From Syntrophus gentianae (GTDB lineage Bacteria; Desulfobacterota; Syntrophia; Syntrophales; Syntrophaceae): a stretch of 39,829 bases of DNA. This document shows, piece by piece, positions 1-9,600 of this stretch. The first letter of the stretch is position 1; every line of letters begins with the position of its first letter. Both the position numbers and the translations under genes were made by a program. The stretch is taken from assembly GCF_900109885.1 (NCBI RefSeq), contig NZ_FOBS01000023.1, forward strand, positions 1 to 39,829. The letters run 5' to 3'. A model generated the notes under the pieces. The model did no database searches. It was not told where the DNA came from and saw only the letters and a list, made by a program, of their open reading frames with translations.

Positions 1-3000
1 CCCGGCGGTCAGCGTCGTCGTCCCCGTCACCCGGATGGTCCCGCCTTCCTGCAATATGTCACTGTCTGCCGTCGGTCCCGCATTGGTAACATCGAGGATC
101 GCCGCATTGATCCCGCTCAGGGTAATATCGCCACTTTGCGTGTAGGTCTTGCCACTGCCGTCTCGCAGGCTGATCGTCACAGCTCCCGTACCCGCATCGA
201 TCAGGGTGCCGGAGGCCTGGGTAATGACGGCGGCACCTTCTTCCCGGTCAGCATCCACCACTCCATTGGCCAGGGAATCATTCGCCACCAGGTTCAGATT
301 GCCATTGTCCGTGGTGATGTCCCCATTGAGGACGAGGCTTCGGCCCGCCGCCAGAGTCAGGGTGCCCCCGTTCCCGGAGGCGTTGTTGACTGTGATGGAG
401 CTATTCAGGGTGATGTCGTTACTTGCCTGCAGGGTCAGGTTGCTTCCTCCGCCCAACCAGGTGGCGATGTCACTGGCCAGCAGGTTGACACTTTCACCGC
501 TGGAATCTCCATAGGCATATTTGGAAAAGAGATAAACCGCACCACTGTCAGTCTCGCTGTCGTCAGAACCGTCATCTCCCCAGGCCCCGACGGCCAGACG
601 ATTGCCGACGCCATTCAACGATACCGAACGGCCCAAGGAGTCCCCTTCCCCCAGATTATCGACGTCCAAGTCCCTGTCGCCGCTATACCCCTTGCCGATC
701 ATTCCTTGAGGACTGCCGCCACTGAAATCCGTATCCGTAAAACCAAAGAGATAAACCGCGCCGCTGCACTCCGTGTCGTTTTCAGATCCATCATCCCCGT
801 CAGCCCCCACGGCCAGGCGGTTGCCTGCGTCATTCAACGATACCGAAATACCGAAGGCGTCCCCCTCCTCAAGATCGGCGACCCCGACATTCTTTCCGTC
901 CGCATACCCCTTCCCGATGATCCCCTGAAGAATTCCGCCACTGAAATCCGTATCCGTAAAACTGTACAGATAGGCCGCGCCGCTGTCCGCCGTGTCGTTT
1001 TCAGATCCATCATCCCCGTCAGCCCCCACGGCCAGGCGGTCGCCGGTATTATTCAGGGATACCGAAATGCCGAAGTCGTCAGAATCCTCCAGATCAGAGG
1101 CATCCACATTCTTTCCGCCCTCATACCCCTTCCCGATGATCCCCTCACGGATTCCGCCACTGAAATTCGTATCCGTAAAGCTGAACAGATAAACCGCGCC
1201 GCTGTCCGTTGTGGTTCCGTCAGATCCATCATCGCCTGTAGCCCCCACGGCCAGACGGTTGCCGGCGCCATTCAATGCCACAGAAATGCCGAAATTGTCA
1301 TCATCCTCCAACTCGGAAACATCTACATTCTTTCCGCCCGTATACCCCTTCCCGATTATCCCCTGAAGAGTTCCACCGCTGAAATTCGCATCCGTAAAAC
1401 TGAACAGATAAACCGCGCCGCTGTCCCCCGTGTCTTCGCCAGATCCGTCATCGCCATAAGCGCCCACGGCCAGACGGTTGCCGGTACTATTCAAGGATAT
1501 CGAACGGCCAAAGAAGTCTCCGCTCTCCAGACGGGAGACGTTTACATTCTTTCCGCCCTCATACCCCTTCCCGATAATTCCCTGAAGGCTACCGCCGCTG
1601 AAATTCGCATCCGTAAAACTGAACAGATAAACCGCGCCGCTGTTGGCGGTGTTGTTGTCAACGCCTTCATCACAGTCAGCCCCCACGGCCAGACGGTCGC
1701 CGGCACTATTCAGGGATACCGAAACGCCGAAATTATCACCGCTCTCCTCCCCATCGCCGGAATCCAGATCTTCCACATTTACGTCTTTATCGCCCGCATA
1801 CCCCTTACCCAATATCCCTTGATAAGACCAACCGGTGACGTCGTCACTATCCCCGATCACGATGTTCTTCGGGTCGAGAAGGAATTCCCCGCCCCGTCCG
1901 GCGTCGATCTTCAGGATATCGGCCTGGCGCAGCAATTCCGCTGAGGAAACCTCTACATAGCCTCCTGAAGCCTTCCCCACGGCAGACACACTCCCCAGCA
2001 TGGTCGTTTCCGCATTCGACCAGATCACCGCCGTACCTCCAGCGCTGCCTGCTTTATCCGCCGAAACATCGATGGAGGTTGCGTCATTGACAAAAACTTT
2101 CTCTGCGTTGGAGATGGCGTCGAGACTCCCCCAGCGGGTCAGGAAGCCGTCGTTGTAGGCCCGGGTCGGATCCGATCCCTTGCCGCCCTGGAAGGCCCCG
2201 CCGATCCGGACCAGGCCTCCCTGAGTCCCTCCCGAGGCATCCACCGTCGCTGAAAAGAGGCGTACAGAGTATCCCGAGAGATCAATCCGCCCTCCCTGGC
2301 CGGTGGTCCCTGAGGCCAGATAGGCCCCGGAACTCAAGAGACCGCCCTGGGCTTCCAGCTTGATCGAGCCGCCATCCCTTTTGCCGGATACATCGGTAAC
2401 ACTCGTGGAGGACTCAAGTGTCTGACCGGCGCTGAAGTAGCTGATCTGTCCTCCTGTTCCTTTCATGGCCCGAGCCTGAATCCGATCAGCCAGGGACAAT
2501 ATTCCAGAGGAATTCACAGAAATGTCCCCCCCCTGAGTCCGGCCATCAGCGGAAATTGTCCCCCCCAGGGACACAAAGCCGCCTTCGATCCCGATTGTCC
2601 CGCCCTGAGTCCCGGAGGCGTCCACGAGGCCCGTGTTGGTCACCTCATCGCCGGCAAGGACGATCTCGCCGTTTCGCTCCTCGATGGACCGGGCTTCAAT
2701 CACTCCGGTATTGTTCACCACACTCCGGACGACATCGGAGGCCCCTTTGGAGGTCAGAAGCACCGAATTCCCGGAGAGGGTTCCCGAATTGCTGATTCCC
2801 GCCGAAGACGCCGTTCCCGTATCCACAACGAAGCCAACCAGATCATTTCCCGTAAAATTCAGCGTCACCTGTTCCCCCGAAGCCAAGGCGACGGTCCCCC
2901 GGGACGCCTGGATCATCCCTTCATTGGATATGGAAGGAGATATCAGGGCCACATAGCCCCCCTGGATTTCTCCCGAATTGAGGATGCTGCCCACGGAAGC

Positions 3001-3549
3001 ATCGCCGCGGAAGCTGTAATTCCCTGTTAAAAAGTCTTGATCGGAGAGGCCAAGGGTCGAAGCGAGAAAGCCTCCTACAGTGATTCTGGCGTTTTTGCCT
3101 ACGAGAAGGCCGTTGGGATTGATCACCCAGACCTGACCGTTGGCGGAAAGGGAACCATAGAGTTTGGAAGGATCGGAGCCTGTCACCCGGTTCAGAGAAA
3201 TGGCGGAAGAAGAAGGCTGGGTATATCGCACCGATTCCCCGGCGGCAATGCTGTAGTCCTGCCAGTTAATGATTGATTTTTTTGTGGTCTGGGTAATGTT
3301 CAGAGTTGTCGCGTTGGGCCGGCTGAAGGTGGAGTTGCCTGCCTTCAACTGTTCCCCTTTGGGGAGGGCGTAAGCTGAACCCGTCAACAGAGCCGTGGCC
3401 AGGGTCGCCGCACCCAGGGCCAGGGCTCCTTTTTTCCCCGTCTCCCGAATCGCATCCCGCAGCTGCTCCGAGGCATCCAGTGCCACAACCCGGCTGCGTT
3501 GTATCCTGCCCTTTCTCTGTCTTTTTAACGCTTGCTTTTCTCGTTTCAT
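1..3549 (-). CDS. TpsA exoprotein A (filamentous-haemagglutinin family), 3' end outside the window
   Basis: Open minus-strand frame from an ATG at 3549 to the window edge (1183 codons, no stop), so the C-terminus is missing. GGAGGAG lies 4 nt before the ATG. The order of parts matches the complete paralogue at 6663-11063: a basic N-terminus, a signal peptide ending near SAYA, a TPS secretion domain with INWQ and NPNG motifs, Gly-rich beta-helix-like sequence, six FG-GAP-like repeats (about 520-1850), then the start of the C-terminal repeat region; the last visible residues (DILQEGGTIRVTGTTTLTAG) align with DILQNGGSIKVAGTTKLAAG in B. TPS exoproteins cross the outer membrane through a TpsB pore and act as adhesins, haemolysins or contact toxins; which applies is not visible. 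It lies last in the TPS locus, 174 nt after the TPR gene, so it may have its own promoter. By comparison with B roughly 280 residues are outside. Confidence 0.9.
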   Translation of the reverse strand, partial: MKREKQALKRQRKGRIQRSRVVALDASEQLRDAIRETGKKGALALGAATLATALLTGSAYALPKGEQLKAGNSTFSRPNATTLNITQTTKKSIINWQDYSIAAGESVRYTQPSSSAISLNRVTGSDPSKLYGSLSANGQVWVINPNGLLVGKNARITVGGFLASTLGLSDQDFLTGNYSFRGDASVGSILNSGEIQGGYVALISPSISNEGMIQASRGTVALASGEQVTLNFTGNDLVGFVVDTGTASSAGISNSGTLSGNSVLLTSKGASDVVRSVVNNTGVIEARSIEERNGEIVLAGDEVTNTGLVDASGTQGGTIGIEGGFVSLGGTISADGRTQGGDISVNSSGILSLADRIQARAMKGTGGQISYFSAGQTLESSTSVTDVSGKRDGGSIKLEAQGGLLSSGAYLASGTTGQGGRIDLSGYSVRLFSATVDASGGTQGGLVRIGGAFQGGKGSDPTRAYNDGFLTRWGSLDAISNAEKVFVNDATSIDVSADKAGSAGGTAVIWSNAETTMLGSVSAVGKASGGYVEVSSAELLRQADILKIDAGRGGEFLLDPKNIVIGDSDDVTGWSYQGILGKGYAGDKDVNVEDLDSGDGEESGDNFGVSVSLNSAGDRLAVGADCDEGVDNNTANSGAVYLFSFTDANFSGGSLQGIIGKGYEGGKNVNVSRLESGDFFGRSISLNSTGNRLAVGAYGDDGSGEDTGDSGAVYLFSFTDANFSGGTLQGIIGKGYTGGKNVDVSELEDDDNFGISVALNGAGNRLAVGATGDDGSDGTTTDSGAVYLFSFTDTNFSGGIREGIIGKGYEGGKNVDASDLEDSDDFGISVSLNNTGDRLAVGADGDDGSENDTADSGAAYLYSFTDTDFSGGILQGIIGKGYADGKNVGVADLEEGDAFGISVSLNDAGNRLAVGADGDDGSENDTECSGAVYLFGFTDTDFSGGSPQGMIGKGYSGDRDLDVDNLGEGDSLGRSVSLNGVGNRLAVGAWGDDGSDDSETDSGAVYLFSKYAYGDSSGESVNLLASDIATWLGGGSNLTLQASNDITLNSSITVNNASGNGGTLTLAAGRSLVLNGDITTDNGNLNLVANDSLANGVVDADREEGAAVITQASGTLIDAGTGAVTISLRDGSGKTYTQSGDITLSGINAAILDVTNAGPTADSDILQEGGTIRVTGTTTLTAG
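520..1850 (-). repeat. Six FG-GAP-like repeats in TpsA A
   Basis: The coding unit (FGxSVSLNxxGNRLAVGAxxDDG...GAVYLFSF) recurs about every 218 bp; the GNRLAVGA-type segment falls near 594, 812, 1030, 1250, 1470 and 1688. Acidic D-x-D-x-D-G-like loops resemble the Ca-binding loops of integrin-alpha FG-GAP blades. Six units suggest a 6- or 7-bladed beta-propeller inside a beta-helical exoprotein; the fold is inferred. Confidence 0.8.
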
Positions 3550-3723
3550 CCTACTCCTCCACCAAAATAAAATTTTTTATTTGATAGAAAGAGCAGGTAC
3601 GCAATAATGATGCTGTATCGTTAACTTAGAGTGAAGTATGTAACTTTCGCCTTGTTTTCCTGATCCTGTCTTTTCGTTCTGAAATAAGAGCAATCCCCGG
3701 AAGGGCGCGGAGACTCAATCCTT

Positions 3724-4080
3724 CTATTGCATTTCCTGGATTTTCCGGTATTTCGCCGAATAGAGGAGGGCCAGGTTTCGATTGATCAGGGCCGTCTCGG
3801 AAGAATTCTTTCCATTGGCCTTCTCGCTGATCTCCAGAGCATTCAGGAAACAGGACTCCGCCTTCTCGTGATCTTCCCTCAGCAGATAGATGAGCCCCAG
3901 ATTGTTCAGCGAGGTCGCCATCCGGGGATGCTGCCTGCCGTAATACTTCCGGGAATAAAGCACCAGGTCGGTCCCCTGTTGCAGGGCTCCCTCCAACTGA
4001 CGTTCCTCAACCAGACGGGCGATCTCCCTGTTCAGGTGTTCCCATTCGGCAGGATCGACTTCTGTTTTGAACCACCCCAT
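3724..4080 (-). CDS. Small tetratricopeptide-repeat (TPR) protein
   Basis: 118 aa with no signal peptide. The central part (about residues 54-105, with SLNNLGLIYLLREDHEKAES and ALINRNLALLYSA) fits TPR_12-type helical pairs, protein-protein interaction scaffolds. The ATG at 4080 follows AGGAG by 6 nt. That site overlaps the TAG stop of the SapC-family gene (TAGGAG), and the two genes are only 9 nt apart, so translation is probably coupled. It sits in the TPS operon between the SapC gene and TpsA A, which suggests a cytoplasmic partner or chaperone-like role in exoprotein export. That role is inference; the sequence shows only the TPR fold. Confidence 0.8.
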   Translation of the reverse strand: MGWFKTEVDPAEWEHLNREIARLVEERQLEGALQQGTDLVLYSRKYYGRQHPRMATSLNNLGLIYLLREDHEKAESCFLNALEISEKANGKNSSETALINRNLALLYSAKYRKIQEMQ

Positions 4081-4089
4081 AGAAGACTC

Positions 4090-4812
4090 CTAATTTCTCA
4101 TTCCCTGTGGCGCTTTTGCCGCCTCCTGCTCACGTCTCAGGATTTCATTCATGTTTGTCAGGGAATGGAGATGGGCATAAATCCGCGCCAGGTAACCGTT
4201 GCGGGCCATGGCGGCCAGTTGATCATCCGGCAGGTCGTACAAAGCTTTTTCATCCACCATGAGCAGGCCTTTGAGGGTCCATTCCGGTCCGCTTCCTGGA
4301 AGCTTCATCTTGGCCTCCACGTCCCGGAAAAGTTTCAGTTCCTCCAAACGTGCCAGAAATTGATCGGTAGCGATGGACTGCAAGTGATATTCCTGTAGAA
4401 ACTTCATGAATTCCTCCAGAAAGGGAGTTTTGTCTCCTTCATCGGAAAACAGCCTCTGTCCCTCCGCCGCATCGAACCCATCGAAGGCGGCATCGATATA
4501 AACGGGGGCCTCCGCGCGGCTTTCATCGGTCAGGAAGGGGTAGCGCCGAAAACAGGCGGGCAGATAGGCACCCTGCTCCCAATGCCCGGCATCATCCACG
4601 AAGAGATTGCCCTTCAAACCCAGGATGACCATGGACAGCAACATTTTTCCCGACCGGGTAAACACAATAGGATAAAACCGAGATGCGATGAAATACTCCG
4701 GGCCCAGGATGGGACAGGAATTCAGAGAACGGGTAAAACTCAAATCGCTGACAGGAGCCACTTTAAGCGATCGATGGCTTTCCGAACTTAACATTACAGG
4801 ATTCTTATACAT
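4090..4812 (-). CDS. SapC family protein
   Basis: 240 aa and close to full length for the SapC family (Pfam 07277). Visible family features are the N-terminal YPIVFTRSGKMLLSMVILGL block, NLFVDDAGHW, ACFRRYPF, the acidic stretch ending FSDEGDKTPFLEEFMKFLQE, and the C-terminal LLMVDEKALYDLPDDQL and LARIYAHLHSL blocks. The family is named after a Campylobacter S-layer locus, but its biochemical role is not established. ATG at 4812 has AGGAG 8 nt upstream. It starts 23 nt after the TpsB stop and is probably translationally coupled to the TPR gene downstream. There is no signal peptide, so it is probably cytoplasmic. Family assignment is firm; a role in surface-protein export or modification is inferred from the neighbours. 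Confidence 0.85.
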   Translation of the reverse strand: MYKNPVMLSSESHRSLKVAPVSDLSFTRSLNSCPILGPEYFIASRFYPIVFTRSGKMLLSMVILGLKGNLFVDDAGHWEQGAYLPACFRRYPFLTDESRAEAPVYIDAAFDGFDAAEGQRLFSDEGDKTPFLEEFMKFLQEYHLQSIATDQFLARLEELKLFRDVEAKMKLPGSGPEWTLKGLLMVDEKALYDLPDDQLAAMARNGYLARIYAHLHSLTNMNEILRREQEAAKAPQGMRN

Positions 4813-4835
4813 GATTTCTTCTCCTGAAGAGTAAA

Positions 4836-6545
4836 TTAAAAACTGACTGCCGCCGAAAGGTACGTTTCGGCATTTTTTGCATTGAACTGATCATGCTTCT
4901 TCGGGACGGCCCAATCCAGACGGGCAGCAAAAGAATTACCCACATAAAGCCGCAATCCGGCGCCAAGACTGGAGAGATAGTCATCCCGGCTCTCCCCCGG
5001 TTCCGGGTCATTCAGGAAGACCCCTCCATGATCCCCGAAAAAAGCCAGTTTGAACATTTCTCCGATCCTCCGGCCAAAAAAGGTCTTTTCCGGGAAAAAG
5101 GGGGAAGTTTCGAGCTCCGCCGATACGTTATAACCGCTGTCGCCGTTACAGGTTGAAGAATCGAAGCCCCGGACCGAGCCCATGCCGCCCAGGGAAAACT
5201 GCTCAACCACGAACAGCCTATCCGCCGAGAGTTGCCCCGACCCTTTCAGGATCAGCGCATTGTAGCCGGGAAGCTGCTGGAACCGGGACAGATCCAGGGT
5301 ATACTTGGAGAAGGAGCCGTCGGCGCCCTTGCGGCTCACGTCGGGATCGTTGCGGCCCGATCCGCCGAAAAGGTCCCGGACACCCCGGTAGGCCGTAAAG
5401 CCCAGGGAATTCCTACCCCGGTAATCATCGACAAAATCAGAGGAAACCCCCAGGGAGAAGACCCGTATCCAGTCGCGGCTCCAGGTTTCATCGAGGATAT
5501 AATCGGTCAGGTTCTTGTAGTCAAAGCCGAACCGCACATCAAGCCTTCGGGTCAGCCGCCGGATGAGCGGGTGTGTCACATAGAGGCCCAGGAGATCCGA
5601 TTTGCCGTTGATATCGAGCGCCCCCAGCTCTTCGCCGGACTCATAACGGCTGTTGGTGTAGTAGAAGCCGACTTTTGTCCCGTCATAACCCAGGGGAACG
5701 AGGTAATCGACCCGTCCGTAGGACAACCGCTCCAGATCCAGTTGATCCAGCCCGGTAACCCCCCGCAGGGTCAGCTGATCGCCCGTCCGCAGGAGGCTGC
5801 CCGTCTCCAGCGTCAGCCCGAGTCGGCTCCGGCTGGAGGATTTCGACCCGAAATTGTCATAGGAGAGGTTCCCGGAAAAGGGCCTCCGCTCCTCCGCTCG
5901 AATCACCAGGTCCGTCGTCCCCGGCAATTGTCCCGCCTGCAACAGGGCGTTGACGGACAGATAGGGATAGTCGTTCAGAATCAGAAGGGACCGCTCCAGC
6001 GTCGCCTCCCGGAGGGAAGGATCACTGCGGAGACGGGAAAGATGCTTTTCGATAAATTCGTTACTGTATCGCCGGTTCCCGGCAACGGTCACCTTGTCCA
6101 GTCGCCCCTCCACAACCCGGATGAGGATTTCGCCGTCCCGTACCGTCTGCGGTGGAACATGGGCGTTGACGAGAAGGTAGCCCAGCTCCCGGTAATGGCC
6201 CGTGATCCGGTTGGCCACGCCCTGGATCTCCTCCAGGGAAAGTTCCTTTCCCTCCCAGGGAGACACCAGGGATCTGATCTCCTCGGCGGAAAGAATCGTA
6301 AAGCCTTCCACACGAAAGGTCTTCACCAGGATTTTCCGGGATGGAAGGGGCTCTTCCGCCTTTTTTTCCTTTTCCGTCTCGATTTTCGGGACCTTCGGCA
6401 CTTCCCGGGGTAGTTCCGCACCCCGCTCCAGAGATTTGAAGACATCGCCGCTGCGCTCCTGGGCCGGCAGCGGGCCGGGAGTCAGCAGCATTACGAGGAA
6501 AGCAGACAGGATCGTGATGAGAAGATTTAAAAGTTTATGATGCAA
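4836..6545 (-). CDS. TpsB outer-membrane transporter (ShlB/FhaC/HecB family)
   Basis: 569 aa, the usual size for TpsB pores, which export partner TpsA proteins from periplasm to surface. Residues 1-29 form a signal peptide (hydrophobic LLITILSAFLVMLL, cleavage near PAQ). A charged Pro/Lys linker follows, then a POTRA domain (about 72-157, starting KILVKTFRVEGFTILSAEEI), a second POTRA-like part to about 215, and a beta-barrel to the C-terminal AAVSF. The barrel contains GSVRGF, matching the conserved VRGY-type motif of the L6 loop. The start appears to be TTG at 6545 with GAGAAG 5 nt upstream; the next in-frame ATG would destroy the signal peptide. It is the only TpsB in the window and probably serves all three TpsA proteins. 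Confidence 0.92.
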   Translation of the reverse strand: MHHKLLNLLITILSAFLVMLLTPGPLPAQERSGDVFKSLERGAELPREVPKVPKIETEKEKKAEEPLPSRKILVKTFRVEGFTILSAEEIRSLVSPWEGKELSLEEIQGVANRITGHYRELGYLLVNAHVPPQTVRDGEILIRVVEGRLDKVTVAGNRRYSNEFIEKHLSRLRSDPSLREATLERSLLILNDYPYLSVNALLQAGQLPGTTDLVIRAEERRPFSGNLSYDNFGSKSSSRSRLGLTLETGSLLRTGDQLTLRGVTGLDQLDLERLSYGRVDYLVPLGYDGTKVGFYYTNSRYESGEELGALDINGKSDLLGLYVTHPLIRRLTRRLDVRFGFDYKNLTDYILDETWSRDWIRVFSLGVSSDFVDDYRGRNSLGFTAYRGVRDLFGGSGRNDPDVSRKGADGSFSKYTLDLSRFQQLPGYNALILKGSGQLSADRLFVVEQFSLGGMGSVRGFDSSTCNGDSGYNVSAELETSPFFPEKTFFGRRIGEMFKLAFFGDHGGVFLNDPEPGESRDDYLSSLGAGLRLYVGNSFAARLDWAVPKKHDQFNAKNAETYLSAAVSF

Positions 6546-6662
6546 GCGTGCTTCTCTAAAAGGATTTTGCCTAATATTGCAACAAGCAGGCCGCCCTCCA
6601 CTGGAAGAGCATTCCTTGAAGGGAAAAGGCGGCCGGTCTTGAATCTTTTCGTTTGGAGATGC

Positions 6663-9600
6663 TTATGGATAGATGACCTTTCCATTCAGCAGGACTTTTC
6701 CGGGTACGCTGTTCACCACCACATCCAGGTCCGTTGGTCCCAGAAAATTCGCAGAAATGCCATTCACTGCGGAGGTTGCCGTCAGGGTCAACAGTCCGCT
6801 TGCGTTAATGGTGGGGTGAGCTGCCGTACCGATTGTGGCACCGCTGAGGGTCACATCTCCAGCGGTCACCGTATAAGCACCGTCGATTGCTCCCGTCCCT
6901 GCGTTAAGTTTGACCTTGTTGGCTCCAGCATTCAGATTACCCAGCAGGGTCAGTGTTCCATGGGAGGTAATCCCCACCGTTCCGGAAAGGGTTGAGGCAC
7001 CAAGGCTCAGAGCGTTGGCATCTACCAGGGTAAAATTCCGACCGGCAGTAACGGCAATCTTTGAAAAATCATTCGTTGATGTATTCAACACTATATCGCT
7101 TGTTCCTGCATTCAAGGTCGTTGTCCCAGTGACTGCAATCTTTCCGCTATCCGTGATGCTGCCTGTAGCTTTTACATTCAGTTTTCCGCTTGCTTTTGTC
7201 GTATAGAGATTCAGCGCATTGGCGTCTACCAGCGTGACGTTCCTGCCCATACCGGCTACTGTCGAGAAGTTGTTCGTTGATGTATTCAGTGCGATGTCAT
7301 AAGAACCGGAATTCAGAGTCGCTGTCCCGGTTACTGCAATCTTCCCACTATCGGAAATGTTGCCTGTGGCTATTACCTTCAGATTCCCGCTTGCTGTTGT
7401 CGTATAGAGATTCAACCCGTTGGCGTCCACCAGCGTTATGTTCTTTCCCTTACTGGCTACGGTCGAGAAGTTGTTCGTCGATCTGTTCAGGGTGACATTG
7501 TTTGTGCCGGCGGCAAGTTTCGTTGTTCCTGCTACTTTGATGGACCCACCATTCTGTAAAATGTCACTGCCTGCGGTCAGTCCTGCATTGGTTACATTCA
7601 GAGTCATTGCAGAGATTCCGCTCAATGTGATATCGCCACTTTCCGTGTAGGTCTTGCCACTGCCGTTCCGCAAGGTAATGTTGACCGTCCCTGTTCCGGC
7701 ATTGATAGAAGTCCCGGAGGCCTGGGAGATTACTGCTGCACCGGCATCCCGGTAGGCATTAACGACACCGTTGGCCAGGGTGTCATTCGCCACCAGGGTC
7801 AAGTTCCCATTGTCCGTCTTGATATTCCCGTTGAGGATAAGACTCCTGCCTGCAGACAGAGTCAGGGCTCCTCCATTGCCGGACGCGTTGTTCACCGCAA
7901 TGGGGGCGTTCAGGGTAATGTCATTGTTTGCCTTCAGCGTCAGATTGCTTCCTCCGCTCAGCCAGGTAGTAATGTCAGTGTTCAGCAGAGTTACGCTCTT
8001 GCTGCTGGAGTCGCTGTATGAGTAGTTCTTCATCGGAGCACCGGCTGCCGTCCAGGAAAAAAGGTACACGGCGCCAAAGTCCTCTGGGATGTTGCCATAC
8101 CCATCATCAGCGTAAGCCCCCACGACCAATCGGTCTCCCGTTCCATTCAGGGAAACGGAAACGCCAAAGTGGTCATACCTATCCAAATTGCCGACATTGA
8201 CGTTCTTGCCGCCAGAATAGCCCTTTCCGATGATTCCCTGGAGGCCGCCGCCGCTGAAGTTCGTGTCGGAAAAATTGAACAGGTACACGGCGCCACTCCA
8301 ATCAACGCTGTTATCATACCCATCATCACTATATGCCCCCACGGCCAGGCGGTTGCCCGAGGCGTTCATGGAAACGGAGGTGCCGAAATTGTCCTCACTC
8401 TCCAGGTTGGCGACATTGACATTCTTGCCGCCAGAATAGCCCTTTCCGATGATCCCCTGGAGACTGCCGCCGCTGAAGTTCGTGTCGGTGAAATTGAACA
8501 GGTAAACCGCACCGCTGTCCTCAGAGCTGTTGCCGTAACCATCATCATCCCTCGCCCCAACGGCCAAACGGTTGCCTGTACCGTTCAAAGAAACGGAAGC
8601 ACCGAAATTGTCCTCACTCTCCAGATTGGCGACATTGACGTTCTTGCTGCCAGCATAGCCCTTACCGATGATCCCCTGGAGACTGCCGCCGCTGAAATTC
8701 GTGTCGGAAAAACTGAACAGGTAAACTGCACCTCTGTCCTCAGAGCTGTTGCCGTAACCATCATCAAACAAAGTTCCCACTGCAAGACGATCTCCCGCTG
8801 CATTCAGTGAAATGGAATGGCCAAACCAATCATCCTCCTCCAGGTTGGCGACATTGACGTTTTTGCTGCCAGAATAACCCTTGCCGATAATCCCCTGGAG
8901 GCTGCCGCCGCTGAAATTCGTGTCGGAAAAACTGAACAGGTAAACCGCACCGCTATCCATGGCACTGTTGCCGTAACCATTGTCGTAATCAGCCCCCACG
9001 GCCAATCGGTTGCCTGCGGCATTCAGGGAAACATCAATGCCAAAGTGGTCATACTTCTCCAGATTGGCGACATTGACGTTCTTGCCGCCAGAATAGCCCT
9101 TGCCGATAATCCCCTGGAGGCTGCCGCCGCTGAAATTCGTGTCGGAAAAACTGAACAGGTAAACTGCACCGGTGCAATCAGGGGCAATGTTGCCTGAACC
9201 GTCATCGCCCAACGCCCCAACAGCCAGACGGTTACCCTCATCATTTAAGGAGACCCCGGCACCGAAGCTATCTTCAGCGTCCAATTTGAATAGGGATCCC
9301 TCTACCGGATCATATCCATTGCCCAGTATACCCTCAAGTGACCAGCCGCTGATTTCATGGCTGTCTCCTATCAGAATATTCTTCGGGTCCAGAAGGAGCT
9401 CCCCGCCCCGTCCTGTGTCGATCTTCAGAATATCCGCCTGGAGCAGCAGTTCCGCCGAGGAAACCTCTACATAACCTCCTGCAACTTGGCCCCCGGCAGA
9501 CACACTTCCCAGCATGGTCGTTTCCGCATTCGACCAGATCACCACCGTCCCCCCGGCACTGCCTGATTTATCAGCCGAGACGTCGATGGAGGTCGTATCA

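Noticed and set aside
136-1944. 602-codon plus-strand open frame
   Set aside because: It lies opposite the FG-GAP repeats of TpsA A; its internal periodicity mirrors that gene, and it has no known domain.
3593-3602. Shared GCAGG-TxCG-type word upstream of A, B and C
   Set aside because: Similar words occur near 11142 and 15934, but distances to the start codons differ (about 44 versus 80 nt) and the match is short, so it could be chance.
5232-6413. 393-codon plus-strand open frame
   Set aside because: Antisense to the TpsB gene, whose motifs and signal peptide are clear.
6589-6634. Possible terminator between TpsA B and TpsB
   Set aside because: GGCCGCC/GGCGGCC arms pair, but the loop is over 30 nt and no U-tract follows.
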